A stretch of DNA of 64,000 bases from Limnoglobus roseus (GTDB lineage: Bacteria; Planctomycetota; Planctomycetia; Gemmatales; Gemmataceae), in assembly GCF_008254045.1 (NCBI RefSeq), contig NZ_CP042425.1, positions 1,922,001 to 1,986,000 on the forward strand, given 5' to 3'. The notes under the pieces were generated by a model, which was not told the DNA's origin, searched no databases, and worked only from the letters and a program-made list of their open reading frames with translations. The translations under genes and the position numbers were made by a program. Each line of letters opens with the position of its first letter. The first letter of the stretch is position 1. Below, piece by piece: positions 34,248 through 42,010 of the stretch.

Positions 34248-34509
34248 TCACCCAGTCGAGCTCGACCTTGAGCCGGCCGATCTGCTCGTACAGCGCGGGT
34301 GTCTGGTCGTCGCCGGGGGCGACCGCCTTCGCTCCGGCGGCGAACACGGCCTCGGCCCCGGCCAGGAGTTGCTTCTTCCACCCGTGGATGAGGGTCGGGT
34401 GGACGCCGAAGTGGGCGGCCAACTCGTTGACCGTCTTGTCGCCCTTCACCGCGGCCAGAGCGACCTGGGCTTTGAACGCCGCCGTGTGGGTCTTCCGCTT
34501 CGCCGTCAT
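34222..34509 (-). CDS. IS3-family transposase OrfA (copy 2)
   Basis: 95 residues from the ATG at 34509, identical to OrfA of copy 1. Contains the HTH segment NELAAHFGVHPTLIHGWKKQ. It overlaps the start of the OrfB frame at the nine-A tract. Confidence 0.92.
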   Translation of the reverse strand: MTAKRKTHTAAFKAQVALAAVKGDKTVNELAAHFGVHPTLIHGWKKQLLAGAEAVFAAGAKAVAPGDDQTPALYEQIGRLKVELDWVKKKAATFG

Positions 34510-34604
34510 CAGGACCACCTCCGAGGGCCGCCAGAGTAGCTTACCTGGCGGTCTCAGTTTCGGGGTCCACTATACCGGAGAACCGGGCCGCCGCAGCGGA
34601 GCGC

Positions 34605-34940
34605 ATGAGAGCGATGCAAGCCCGCAAGAAAGCTGACACGGGAAGATCGCCTGATAAATCGGAACCGGAAGCACCAGCCTTCACCGAGGACGATCTCCGG
34701 ATCACCGTTACCAAGCAACGCCGTAAGAGCCATCTCACCGACAGCGACTGGCCGGGAATCAAGCAAATGCTCGACGCAGGTCGCAGCCGCGCCTTGATCG
34801 CCAGCGACTACGACGAAAACCCGGAGGAGCTGGACGTCTTCATCGCCTCCTGCGAACGAAGGGCGGGCAAGGCTTCACCGGGGGAAGCACTCGCGTCGCC
34901 GTCCGGAGTGGCGAGCGACGCAGCGAGGAAGAAATGGTAG
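34605..34940 (+). CDS. Hypothetical protein, possibly the 3' part of the disrupted gene
   Basis: 111 residues from ATG 34605. No family recognised. The N-terminus is basic (MRAMQARKKADTGRSPDKSE), the middle has FTEDDLRITVTKQRRKS and a helical segment DSDWPGIKQMLDAGRSRALI. The frame is open back to the IS3 boundary at 34575 and joins in frame with the nucleotidyltransferase fragments, so it may be either a separate gene whose promoter region was hit or the C-terminal part of a ~248-residue ancestor. Related nucleotidyltransferases usually end soon after RNALG, which favours a separate gene. Its TAG overlaps the next ATG. Confidence 0.55.
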   Translation: MRAMQARKKADTGRSPDKSEPEAPAFTEDDLRITVTKQRRKSHLTDSDWPGIKQMLDAGRSRALIASDYDENPEELDVFIASCERRAGKASPGEALASPSGVASDAARKKW

Positions 34941-35392
34941 CTGCATTCATCCGCGAGCGCGGGGTGTCGGTGTGCCCGCCGAAGTCGGCAGCCGGAACGA
35001 ATTACACGCAACCGACCGTTTACGGATACGGTACTCCAGAGTCATTTGTGAATCGCCAATCGGTGGCCTGCAACGAGGAGAACCTAGCCAAGGCGAAGAT
35101 ACTGACCATGTTGCAGGATCTCGGTGGGAGAGGTAGTTTTGAGAGCGGCAAATCAACTGCAAAGCAGAAGCTAAAAGATGACGCACATCGCTGGTTCTTC
35201 AATCCCCGAGAACGCAGAGACTTTGAATCCTGGTGCGAGACGGCTGGTTACGACCCTGATTATGTTCGCGAACAGGCTCAGAACATCCTCGACAATGGCC
35301 TGCCCGCATGGCGAGCGGAAGCTGGGAGTGGCAAGCGGTACGAGGAGCGACGCCAGTATCGTGAAAGAGTAAAGCAACGGAGTATCGAATGA
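34934..35392 (+). CDS. Hypothetical phage-type protein
   Basis: 152 residues; the ATG overlaps the stop of the previous gene by 7 bases. The C-terminal half has DDAHRWFFNPRERRDFESWC, then ETAGYDPDYVREQAQNIL, a pattern I have seen in small phage DNA-associated proteins but cannot name. No catalytic motif. It overlaps the next gene by ATGA, continuing a chain of coupled small genes (34605-35966) typical of phage early regions. Confidence 0.65.
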   Translation: MVAAFIRERGVSVCPPKSAAGTNYTQPTVYGYGTPESFVNRQSVACNEENLAKAKILTMLQDLGGRGSFESGKSTAKQKLKDDAHRWFFNPRERRDFESWCETAGYDPDYVREQAQNILDNGLPAWRAEAGSGKRYEERRQYRERVKQRSIE

Positions 35393-35673
35393 ACCGGTCC
35401 ATCGTCATCCATCTCAAATCCAGTAAGCCGGCCGCCCGCGTCGAAGCGGCCCATCCGACTGAAAACAACAACTACGTCATGCCGAAGGGCAAGCCGAACC
35501 CGCTGACCGTAGCGCAGCAATGGCTCGGTTCCCGCTTGGTGCTACGTGAAGCCGGGCACCACAGCCTCGACGGGCAACCCGCCGGACTAGACGTTATCAT
35601 GCGGGCGACGAACGCTGTCCTGGTCGCAAACGGCTTCGAGCAGGTCGTACACAGCGACCGGTGGCGGGTGTGA
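35389..35673 (+). CDS. Hypothetical small protein
   Basis: 94 residues. ATGA overlap with the previous gene and GTGA overlap with the next. Contains LTVAQQWLGSRLVLREAGHH and LDVIMRATNAVLVANGFEQV, a mixed alpha/beta composition. No recognised family. The coupling on both sides makes it a real gene. Confidence 0.6.
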   Translation: MNRSIVIHLKSSKPAARVEAAHPTENNNYVMPKGKPNPLTVAQQWLGSRLVLREAGHHSLDGQPAGLDVIMRATNAVLVANGFEQVVHSDRWRV

Positions 35674-35966
35674 GCAAGTACGACAAATGGGCCGACAGGG
35701 TGGGGATAATCGCCGAGATGGCGGCCAGGGGATGCACCGACGGTCAGATCGGCGACGTATTCGGCGTTGGTAATCAGACGATCTACGCCGTCCGCGCTTA
35801 CCACAAGATACCCACTAACTCGCGGGCCGGGGGCTTCCAGAAGAGAGCGGCGACATCGGAACCCGAGCCTCAGCCCGAACTGCCGGTTGTGAACGGCGTG
35901 AAGCAATGCCCGACGCGGTGGCTTGAGGGCGCCGGGAATGGGCCGACGGCGAGGCCGAGGCGGTGA
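35670..35966 (+). CDS. Small HTH-like protein
   Basis: 98 residues from GTG 35670, overlapping the previous stop. The N-terminal half looks like a resolvase-type helix-turn-helix (GIIAEMAARGCTDGQIGDVF, then GVGNQTIYAVRAYH). The C-terminal half is Pro/Glu-rich and disordered. It ends 3 bases before the end of the convergent response regulator. Probably a DNA-binding accessory protein. Confidence 0.6.
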   Translation: MSKYDKWADRVGIIAEMAARGCTDGQIGDVFGVGNQTIYAVRAYHKIPTNSRAGGFQKRAATSEPEPQPELPVVNGVKQCPTRWLEGAGNGPTARPRR

Positions 35967-35969
35967 GCA

Positions 35970-36353
35970 TTACGTGGGGTTCCGCCGAAGCTCCGCGAGC
36001 ATCTTCAGCAATCGGTTCGGCTCGACCGGCTTCACCAGATGGGCGTCGAATCCTGCAGCCTGCGTCCGCCGATAATCTTCCGCCGCGCTCTTCGCGGTGA
36101 TCGCCACGAGCAGCGGCGGAGGCCCGTCGTGTTCGGCGCGTAGCTCACGAGCAACTTCACACCCATCCATGCCGGGCATGTTCAGATCGACGAGGTAAGC
36201 GTCCGGGTGGAACTCCCGTCCCGCGAGTATCGCGTGCGGTCCGTCATAACATGCGCGTGCGTCGATCCCGTACACGTCGAGAAGCATGGCCTCAGAATCG
36301 GCGATGTCGTGGTTATCGTCGACGCACAGTACCTTAAGTCGTTTGGTGACCAT
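35970..36353 (-). CDS. Single-domain response regulator (CheY-like receiver)
   Basis: 127 residues, a stand-alone receiver domain. The acidic pair is in VLCVDDNHD, the phospho-acceptor Asp in YLVDLNMPGMDG, Thr in VAITAKS and Lys in HLVKPVEP. No output domain. No kinase gene is adjacent; the closest similar receiver in the window is the C-terminal domain of the hybrid kinase at 1735. Its location among phage early genes is unusual, and it may let the prophage listen to or divert a host phosphorelay. Confidence 0.88.
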   Translation of the reverse strand: MVTKRLKVLCVDDNHDIADSEAMLLDVYGIDARACYDGPHAILAGREFHPDAYLVDLNMPGMDGCEVARELRAEHDGPPPLLVAITAKSAAEDYRRTQAAGFDAHLVKPVEPNRLLKMLAELRRNPT

Positions 36354-36518
36354 TGTTACCGCCTGTCATCGAACTGAAATTCCCTGCTCCAGCAGAACGG
36401 CGAATGAGGGCCGACTTGCGGTGCTGCACCTGCTGTGCCGCCCAAGCGACGTAAATTATGATCGGGCAGAGTTTTCCGAAGCGATGGCCTTTGTGCATTG
36501 GCTCAAGTTGACCAGAAT

Positions 36519-36716
36519 TCAGTGCAGAACGGCCTTGCCCAGCCTGCCCTTGAACGCCCAGCGTTGTGCCAACTGCCTGGCTTGCTTCTCGGTCTCGCAC
36601 TCGCAGAACCACACTCCGACGAGCCCCCGCTTCTTCTTTCCGGAACGGCGGAAGTACTGCACGCAGTTGCCGTGGACCTCGGCGCGGCGGTTGCCTGCTT
36701 CAAATACGATCGTCAT
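36519..36716 (-). CDS. Small hypothetical protein
   Basis: 65 residues from the ATG at 36716. It reads as a compact strand-helix protein: TIVFEAGNRRAEVHGNCVQY, then VGVWFCECETEKQARQLAQR and a basic C-terminus. It overlaps the stop of the zinc-ribbon gene by 4 bases (ATGA). Longer in-frame starts overlap that gene and are unlikely. No family recognised. Confidence 0.6.
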   Translation of the reverse strand: MTIVFEAGNRRAEVHGNCVQYFRRSGKKKRGLVGVWFCECETEKQARQLAQRWAFKGRLGKAVLH

Positions 36717-37102
36717 GCCGCTAACTCCTTGATGAATGCGTAAGCCTTCCGGGCTTCGTCCAGTGTCCGAAGCTGCGCGGTGTGGTAACCGAAGCCCAAG
36801 TGGTCGGAGAGCTTCGCGTAGAGGTCTTTCCTGCGGAACCGCTTTGATTGCCACAGCGGATCAAGAATGCGGTGGATGTGCTGCCGGGCGTTACGCATCT
36901 CCGGGGTGGGGATGTTACCGAGCGGGTTCGTTCGATCCTTCGTCTTGTGGTGACAGCCGACGTAGTTGCCGCAGCCGTCGCACTTCCAGAACGGGAGGGA
37001 ACCGAGGTCTTTCCGGTGCGGGTATACCTCCCGACCGTCGGTCAACCGAGCGGTTACTTTCTCGCTACAGCCGCAGCAGAAGATCAGCCGCCCCGAGGTC
37101 AT
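36713..37102 (-). CDS. Zinc-ribbon phage protein (DUF3268-like)
   Basis: 129 residues from the ATG at 37102, which overlaps the previous stop (ATGA). Two cysteine pairs (FCCGCSEKV and WKCDGCGNYVGCH) form a zinc ribbon. The second half (NARQHIHRILDPLWQSKRFR, then DLYAKLSDHLGF) matches DUF3268-type zinc-finger-containing phage proteins, which are found in early regions beside J-domain genes. Function unknown, probably nucleic-acid binding. Confidence 0.75.
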   Translation of the reverse strand: MTSGRLIFCCGCSEKVTARLTDGREVYPHRKDLGSLPFWKCDGCGNYVGCHHKTKDRTNPLGNIPTPEMRNARQHIHRILDPLWQSKRFRRKDLYAKLSDHLGFGYHTAQLRTLDEARKAYAFIKELAA

Positions 37103-37668
37103 GCGGCTGTTGCTTTCAGTGTTGCCCTGGCACGGTTCAATTCTTCCATCGCTCCGGGCGCACCACCCTTGTCCGGGTGGGCGGACTTGGCCTTCTGGCG
37201 ATAAGCGGTGTCGATCTCGTCTGCCGACGCCCCGCGTTGAACGCCGAGAATCTCGTAAGGGCTCTTCGGTGCGGGCAGCGCCACAAAGCCCGTGAACGCC
37301 TGCTCCACCATCGAACCGCTGCCCCACCGTTCGATGCCGCGAAGTGCCCCGATGGTCATGGCGATGGCGTAAATGTTGTCCTGAACCCGGTCCCAGCGGT
37401 CGCATGCGAAGCACATCGACTGCTTCTTGTGCGTGAAGTAAACCGCAACGCCCTTGTCAGCCGGCGGGGACTGGTTCGAGTAGGGAAGCCCGTCCAGGCG
37501 AAGCTTGATGTTCGTGGAGAGGACTGGCGTGCCAGCGCCGAGGCGGCGGATTTCAGAGAACAACTCTTTCGTCGCGGCGTCAACGGAACGCGAACCGAAG
37601 CGGGAGCGTTCAGGATTAGAAGCACGGGGGCGGCCGTGAGGCCATTGCAGCGGATATGCTTCGGTCAT
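37099..37668 (-). CDS. J-domain protein (DnaJ-like), phage early gene
   Basis: 189 residues. The first ~125 form a domain of phage origin (ELFSEIRRLGAGTPVLSTN, DRWDRVQDNIYAIAMTIGAL). The last ~55 are a J domain: PYEILGVQRGASADEIDTAY, then the HPD motif in KSAHPDKGG. J domains stimulate Hsp70 ATPase, so this protein could recruit host DnaK to a phage complex. It is coupled at both ends (ATGA overlaps). Confidence 0.85.
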   Translation of the reverse strand: MTEAYPLQWPHGRPRASNPERSRFGSRSVDAATKELFSEIRRLGAGTPVLSTNIKLRLDGLPYSNQSPPADKGVAVYFTHKKQSMCFACDRWDRVQDNIYAIAMTIGALRGIERWGSGSMVEQAFTGFVALPAPKSPYEILGVQRGASADEIDTAYRQKAKSAHPDKGGAPGAMEELNRARATLKATAA

Positions 37669-37958
37669 GCTGCCTCACCTTCGCCCTCGAACAGGGGCAA
37701 CATGCCGAGTGCGTTCAGATAAACGTCGAGGATGTTCTCCTGCTCTTCGCGTTCACTGGCGTCCTGCTTTCGCATCTTCAAGATGGTGCGGATGGCCTTC
37801 GTGCAGTAACCATTGCCCTTAGCTTCCGCGAACACGTCACGGATGTCGGCAGCAATGCCCGCCTTCTCTGCTTCGAGTTTTTCGACCCTCGCGATGATCG
37901 ATTTGAGTTGATCGACCGCCACGCCCCCCACCTTCTTGCTGTTGTGTCCTTTATTCAT
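37665..37958 (-). CDS. DUF2312 / GapR-like DNA-binding protein
   Basis: 97 residues. The DUF2312 pattern is clear: VDQLKSIIARVEKLEAEKAG, IADIRDV-type helix, AEAKGNGYCTKAIRTILKMR, KQDASEREEQENILDVYL. In Caulobacter, GapR is a tetrameric clamp that binds overtwisted DNA and supports replication and topoisomerase action. A phage-encoded copy next to SSB and recombinases fits a replication role. Overlaps the J-domain gene start by 4 bases. Confidence 0.88.
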   Translation of the reverse strand: MNKGHNSKKVGGVAVDQLKSIIARVEKLEAEKAGIAADIRDVFAEAKGNGYCTKAIRTILKMRKQDASEREEQENILDVYLNALGMLPLFEGEGEAA

Positions 37959-37985
37959 GCAGATTCCTTTCGCTAAGCTGTTGAT

Positions 37986-38432
37986 CTAGAAGGGTATTTC
38001 ATCGTCTAGTAGTTCCGCGACCGGTGCTTGCTGCCTCGGCGCGGGTGAATCGTATTGTTCGGCGGTGTCTTCAGTCCGCTCCGCTTTGGAGAGCATGACG
38101 AGGGTGCCGCCGAAGTTCTGAAGCACAACCTCGGTCGAGTATTTGTCCTGCCCGTCCTTGTCGGTCCACTTGCGGGTCTGGAGTTGGCCTTCGAGGTACA
38201 CCTTCGAGCCTTTGGCCAGATACTCCTTTGCGATCCTGCCGAGGTTTTCGTTGAAGATGACGACCCGATGCCACTCGGTCCGCTCCTTGCGTTCCCCGGT
38301 GCCTTTTTCCTTCCAGGTCTCCGAGGTGGCGACGCTCAGGTTGACGATCTCTCTCCCATCCTGGGTGGATCGCACGTCGGGCGCTGCCCCGAGGTTGCCT
38401 ACTAAAATGACTTTGTTTACGCTGCCTGCCAT
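37986..38432 (-). CDS. ssb: Single-stranded DNA-binding protein
   Basis: 148 residues. The OB fold spans about 1-110 ([58 protein letters not shown]). A short Gln/Pro linker leads to the acidic C-terminal tip DDEIPF that recruits partner proteins. It is a phage copy located between recombination genes and the GapR-like gene, and should coat single strands during replication and annealing. Confidence 0.95.
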   Translation of the reverse strand: MAGSVNKVILVGNLGAAPDVRSTQDGREIVNLSVATSETWKEKGTGERKERTEWHRVVIFNENLGRIAKEYLAKGSKVYLEGQLQTRKWTDKDGQDKYSTEVVLQNFGGTLVMLSKAERTEDTAEQYDSPAPRQQAPVAELLDDEIPF

Positions 38433-38452
38433 ATTTGTTCCTTCCTTCGTTG

Positions 38453-39379
38453 TTAGAATTTGAGTTCGGCGGGCGGTGCTTCAGCCGCCTTCTGCCGATC
38501 GTCCGCCATCCGCGCAAGAGCCTTGTTCTCCTCATGCTTCGGCAGGAGGACCTTTTTCTGCTTCCCGGTAAGCGTCTCCCAGAAATCCGTGTAGGAGGTG
38601 GTGCCCAGTGCGGCGTACTCGGTGCCCTGCCTGAAGAGCACTTCCGGGTTCTCCTCGGCCGGCGCACCGCCTTCCGACCACGCCCGCAGCTTCCGCCCCA
38701 TATCCTTCGTGACCAGTGGCTGCTCGCCAGCAAACAGAGGCAGGAGCGGTTCGGGACATTTCGTCACGACAGGACGGTGCGTGCCCTCCTCCAGGAGGAG
38801 CGAGAGCGTCATCTCGAACGCGAAATTCTTTTCCTGAACAGGCTGCAGGCCCTTGGGCACGAACTGCTCCTTGCCTTGGGCGTCCTTGACGATCAGCGTC
38901 TTCTCCCGTGCCCGAAGACAGAAGATCAGGTGCATCGACGAGGCCAGCAGGTGGTTCATCATCCGCTTGTGCTCCATCTTCGCTCGTGCCCAGTTCGGCA
39001 TGCCCCGTAGCTTGTTGTTCTCGGCGATGTCAGAACAACCGCCGTGGCCCTCCCACTCGTGGGTCATGCTGTCGATCACCAGCACCTTGCACCCGTGTTT
39101 CTCGAACGCTTCTATCGCGTCGGAATAGCGGGACGGAGCGAACGGCTCCTTGATCTCAGCGATCTCGTACCCATCCGGTAGCGCAGCCATGATGCCGGGG
39201 CTGTCGGCGTACATGCTGCCGCGACCGTTTTCGGTGTCGAGGAACCCGACCGAACCCTTCCCGGCTAGGCCGGCGGCCAGCAAGAGTGCGGAGTAGGTCT
39301 TTCCTGAACCCGATACGCCGGAAAGGCTTATGAGCATCGGAACGGCCTTGCGTTTGGCTGGGGTGATGGTTAATGACAT
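38453..39379 (-). CDS. Phage RecA-like ATPase (Sak4-type/AAA_24)
   Basis: 308 residues. Walker A is GVSGSGKT (residues 21-28), Walker B is CKVLVIDSM, with a conserved EGHG segment after it. The ATPase core spans about 15-210; the C-terminal ~90 residues are helical and charged. Proteins like this in phages are Sak4-type single-strand annealing ATPases or recombination mediators working with SSB. It lies between SSB and the SMC-like gene and, with the RecE-like nuclease, completes a two-component recombination system that lacks RecT. Confidence 0.82.
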   Translation of the reverse strand: MSLTITPAKRKAVPMLISLSGVSGSGKTYSALLLAAGLAGKGSVGFLDTENGRGSMYADSPGIMAALPDGYEIAEIKEPFAPSRYSDAIEAFEKHGCKVLVIDSMTHEWEGHGGCSDIAENNKLRGMPNWARAKMEHKRMMNHLLASSMHLIFCLRAREKTLIVKDAQGKEQFVPKGLQPVQEKNFAFEMTLSLLLEEGTHRPVVTKCPEPLLPLFAGEQPLVTKDMGRKLRAWSEGGAPAEENPEVLFRQGTEYAALGTTSYTDFWETLTGKQKKVLLPKHEENKALARMADDRQKAAEAPPAELKF

Positions 39380-39389
39380 GCCCGCCTCC

Positions 39390-40634
39390 CTACGCCGCTT
39401 CGTTGACGTGGGCGACGGCCCCGTCTTCCATGTAAATGCCGATCTTCCCCGACGTGTTCACCGACTCGATCCAGACCTGGTAGCCGTTACCCTTGGCCAG
39501 CCCTTCGATGATGGCGAGGCCGTCCTCGTCGAGCAAGGAGCCGTCCTTGATGCGAATGACCTTGAGTTTCGGGTTGGCCGCCATGGCGATAGCCACGCTC
39601 GTGCGGAGTTGCTCGGCACTGGACGACTGGTCGAACGGGATGCCGTTCAGGAGCACCTGCCCGTCGGACAAGGACAACCCATCGATCGGCATCTTCGCCG
39701 CCGCAATGGCGTCTTCTTTGGTCTTGGTCCGCTCGGCCATCTTCGCTGTCAGGGCATCGCTCGCGGCCTCGGCGGTTTTCGCCTGTTCGAGGAGCTTGGC
39801 CTTCTTGGCACGCACGGCAAACTCGGCGTTCCGTGCCTGGGCGTCGGCGATTTTGGTGCGAAGGTCGTCGACCACGATCTTCTCCGCTAAAGGCTCGGCC
39901 GTGTCGAGCTTGTCCTGTAACTCGGCCATTTCTTTCCGGTACACGGCGATTTTGGCTTCGAGCGCGACGACTTCCTCGCCCTTGATGCGGATAAGTTCTG
40001 CCGCGTCGAGGCGGCGCTGCGCCCGCGTGTCAATGTCCGCGTTGCGCTGCGCGGCGTTCGACAGTTCGGTGACAAGGGCATCAACGTCGATCGGCTGTTC
40101 CAACGCCTCGAACTTGAACTCGAAGCCCTCCGCCCGCGTGCGATACTCTTTCTCCTCGCGGTTACGGAGGGTGCGGGTTTCGTAATCCAGCTTGTTCTGG
40201 GTGTCGAGGGCGTCCAGATCGACCTCGATCTTCGCGATCCGCTTCAACTCCGTGTACTGGCGGCCGCAGTCCATCGTGGCGAACGCCAGCGGGTCGAAGG
40301 AGAGTTCCCCGATCAAGTCGTCGAGCATCTTCTGAGGGGAGGGAAACCGTGCGCCTTCCGCGTTTTCGACGGTGAGTGTGGATCCCTTGTCGGTGAATTT
40401 CCGGGTGACGACGATCTCCCCCAGGTCGAGCTTAATCCGGGCACTCTCCTGACCTTTGCGGATCGGCATGGCCTGAATCTCCTTCGTGCCCCCGAGTGCC
40501 CACCAGATGGAGTCGAGGACCGAGGTTTTCCCTGACCCGTTCTTCCCGGTGATCTGGACCACATCGGTCGCTGGTGTGATGTCAACCACCTTGAGTTTCT
40601 TGACGTTCTCGGCCGTAAGTTGCAGTATTTTCAT
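39390..40634 (-). CDS. SMC/Rad50-like ATPase with coiled coil
   Basis: 414 residues. Walker A is GKNGSGKT (30-37) in an AAA_23-type N-terminus (LQLTAENVKKLKVVDITP). A coiled coil occupies about 150-310 (Ala, Glu, Lys-rich). The C-terminal ATPase half has LLNGIPFDQSSSAEQLRTSV, a signature-like helix, and LKVIRIKDGSLLDEDGLAII in the Walker B position. Phage proteins of this type process DNA ends or assist recombination. It lies 10 bases from the Sak4-like gene and 25 from the nuclease gene. Confidence 0.85.
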   Translation of the reverse strand: MKILQLTAENVKKLKVVDITPATDVVQITGKNGSGKTSVLDSIWWALGGTKEIQAMPIRKGQESARIKLDLGEIVVTRKFTDKGSTLTVENAEGARFPSPQKMLDDLIGELSFDPLAFATMDCGRQYTELKRIAKIEVDLDALDTQNKLDYETRTLRNREEKEYRTRAEGFEFKFEALEQPIDVDALVTELSNAAQRNADIDTRAQRRLDAAELIRIKGEEVVALEAKIAVYRKEMAELQDKLDTAEPLAEKIVVDDLRTKIADAQARNAEFAVRAKKAKLLEQAKTAEAASDALTAKMAERTKTKEDAIAAAKMPIDGLSLSDGQVLLNGIPFDQSSSAEQLRTSVAIAMAANPKLKVIRIKDGSLLDEDGLAIIEGLAKGNGYQVWIESVNTSGKIGIYMEDGAVAHVNEAA

Positions 40635-40659
40635 GGGTTGTGTCCTTTCAGTTGGGTTT

Positions 40660-41733
40660 CTAGCTGAACATCAGCATTGGCAGGTCGGTGTCTTCGAGTT
40701 GGTGCGGCGATAAGTGGTCGCGCCACGGGCCGTCGCCGTACTTGGTCAGGCACTCGGCATAGAGCAGTTTCATGTCATAAATGCGCATGTGTGCCGAGGA
40801 CCAGTAGACGTTCAGGTCGGCGCCGGGGGCCTCGGCCTCCTTCATCAGCACCATGCGGAGGTCGAACGGCGGGGCGGACTCAATGAAGACCAGCACAAAC
40901 CCGTGCTCTTCGGTCTCCGTGAACTCCTTCAGCCACTGCTCGCTCACGTCGCCGTAGGTGCGGATTTCCCCGGCGGCCAGGCGCTGCCGTGCCAGCTCGC
41001 GCACGAAGTTGTAGAAGACACACTGTAGATGGTAGCCCTCGTAGAAAATCGCCTCGAAAACGGCCTTCTCGACCGGCTTCCCGCGTGAGTTGGAGAATGT
41101 CTTGATGTCGATCGTGGAGCGGGGACGCACGTAGTCCATCCGAGCCTTGAGCATCACGCCCGTCTCGGGGTCGCGGACGAAGAACGACACTTCCGGCATG
41201 CCCCCGCTGAGGGCCGCTGTAACGTGGGGATCGGCGGCCATTACAGCAGCCGCCCCGGCTATCTTCTTCGACTCCTCCTTGCCGAGGAATGTCTTTCCCT
41301 CGTGCTCTTTCGCGTGCCGCTCCAGTTCCAAGTCCCACACGACGGCGGGCAGCCCACTGGTCACGATGCGGTCGATGAGATCCGACTTCTTCTTGGCCGA
41401 CTTCGGTAGCCCGTTGGCTTCGAGGAACGCCTTCATGTCGTCCGCCGTGACGAGTGCGCCGGGGTAGTCATCCGGCGACAGCTTCATGGCGAAGTGGCGG
41501 GCGAACCGCTCGGGCTCGAGGGCGAAGCAGTGCGTGGCCTTTCCGAACCGCCTCGCGCCGGTATCTTCTTCCGGCTCGCGGTCCGGGTTCAGGTTCTTGT
41601 GCCAGTAATTGAGCTTCGATACCGTCAGGTGTTTGATGCCGCTACACGACAGCCCTTCGGCGGCGTGGTAAATGTCCTCGGGCATATCGAAGTAAATACC
41701 TGGCTCGATAACGGGGCGAATCTTGTTGGGCAT
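40660..41733 (-). CDS. RecE-like PD-(D/E)XK exonuclease (DUF3799) with SAP-like insert
   Basis: 357 residues from the ATG at 41733; the open frame continues upstream into the divergent promoter region, which is not coding. N-terminus: EPGIYFDMPEDIYHAAEGLS. A SAP-like helix pair lies near 100-135 (MKAFLEANGLPKSAKKKSDL). The nuclease core has LKARMDYVRPRSTIDIKTFS, giving the Asp and the Asp-x-Lys of the PD-(D/E)XK fold. RecE-type nucleases resect double-strand ends for annealing. It is the first gene of the leftward early operon. Confidence 0.85.
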   Translation of the reverse strand: MPNKIRPVIEPGIYFDMPEDIYHAAEGLSCSGIKHLTVSKLNYWHKNLNPDREPEEDTGARRFGKATHCFALEPERFARHFAMKLSPDDYPGALVTADDMKAFLEANGLPKSAKKKSDLIDRIVTSGLPAVVWDLELERHAKEHEGKTFLGKEESKKIAGAAAVMAADPHVTAALSGGMPEVSFFVRDPETGVMLKARMDYVRPRSTIDIKTFSNSRGKPVEKAVFEAIFYEGYHLQCVFYNFVRELARQRLAAGEIRTYGDVSEQWLKEFTETEEHGFVLVFIESAPPFDLRMVLMKEAEAPGADLNVYWSSAHMRIYDMKLLYAECLTKYGDGPWRDHLSPHQLEDTDLPMLMFS

Positions 41734-41827
41734 ACTGAATCCATTCAGTTGTTGACAATCGAATTGCAATAACGCAAACCTAGACGGGAAAGAAACTTCG
41801 CGCAACAACTTATTTTGCAAAAGTGCA
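41734..41827. promoter_or_regulatory. Divergent early control region with repeated operator-like motif
   Basis: 94 AT-rich bases between the leftward early operon and the rightward HTH gene. Two copies of TTGCAA-x-A-x-x-GCAA lie at 41764-41777 and 41815-41828, the second overlapping the start codon of the HTH gene. This is the arrangement expected of a lysis-lysogeny switch where the small HTH protein represses both directions. A leftward -35/-10 pair TTGCGC and TAGGTT with 17-base spacing is possible. Confidence 0.5.
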
Positions 41828-42010
41828 ATGCTCATCACAGCGCAACAACTACTGGTCGAAGCCGAAGAAAAGGGCATAACGGACGAGTCCATTTGTCGGG
41901 CAGTCGATGTCCACCCCACAACTCTCTGGCGGTGGAGGAAGGGGAACAATCCTCGATTCGACCAACTCAGAAAACTGATCGGCCTTGTGAAGGGTGCAGA
42001 GGGTGACTAA
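41828..42010 (+). CDS. Cro/XRE-like small repressor
   Basis: 60 residues, almost entirely one helix-turn-helix domain: LITAQQLLVEAEEKGITDES, then ICRAVDVHPTTLWRWRKGNN. It faces the leftward early operon across a short region containing repeated motifs, one of which overlaps its own start. It is a good candidate for the Cro-type or autoregulatory repressor of the prophage. Confidence 0.78.
   Translation: MLITAQQLLVEAEEKGITDESICRAVDVHPTTLWRWRKGNNPRFDQLRKLIGLVKGAEGD

Larger units (their letters stand above)
33341..34570 (-). mobile_element. IS3-family insertion sequence, copy 2 (1,230 bp, inverted)
   Basis: Same length as copy 1 at 22557-23786, in opposite orientation, with ends GTGGACCCC/GGGGTCCAC and flanking TATA on both sides (33337-33340 and 34571-34574). 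OrfA and OrfB products are identical to those of copy 1 and the nine-A junction is retained (nine T at 34240-34248). The pair could drive inversion of the 9.5-kb segment between them by homologous recombination. Confidence 0.93.

Noticed and set aside
22557..34570. Composite transposon made by the two IS3-like copies
   Set aside because: Copies are in inverted orientation, which is possible for a composite, but each copy has its own TATA flanks and the outer flanks show no shared duplication that would indicate joint movement.
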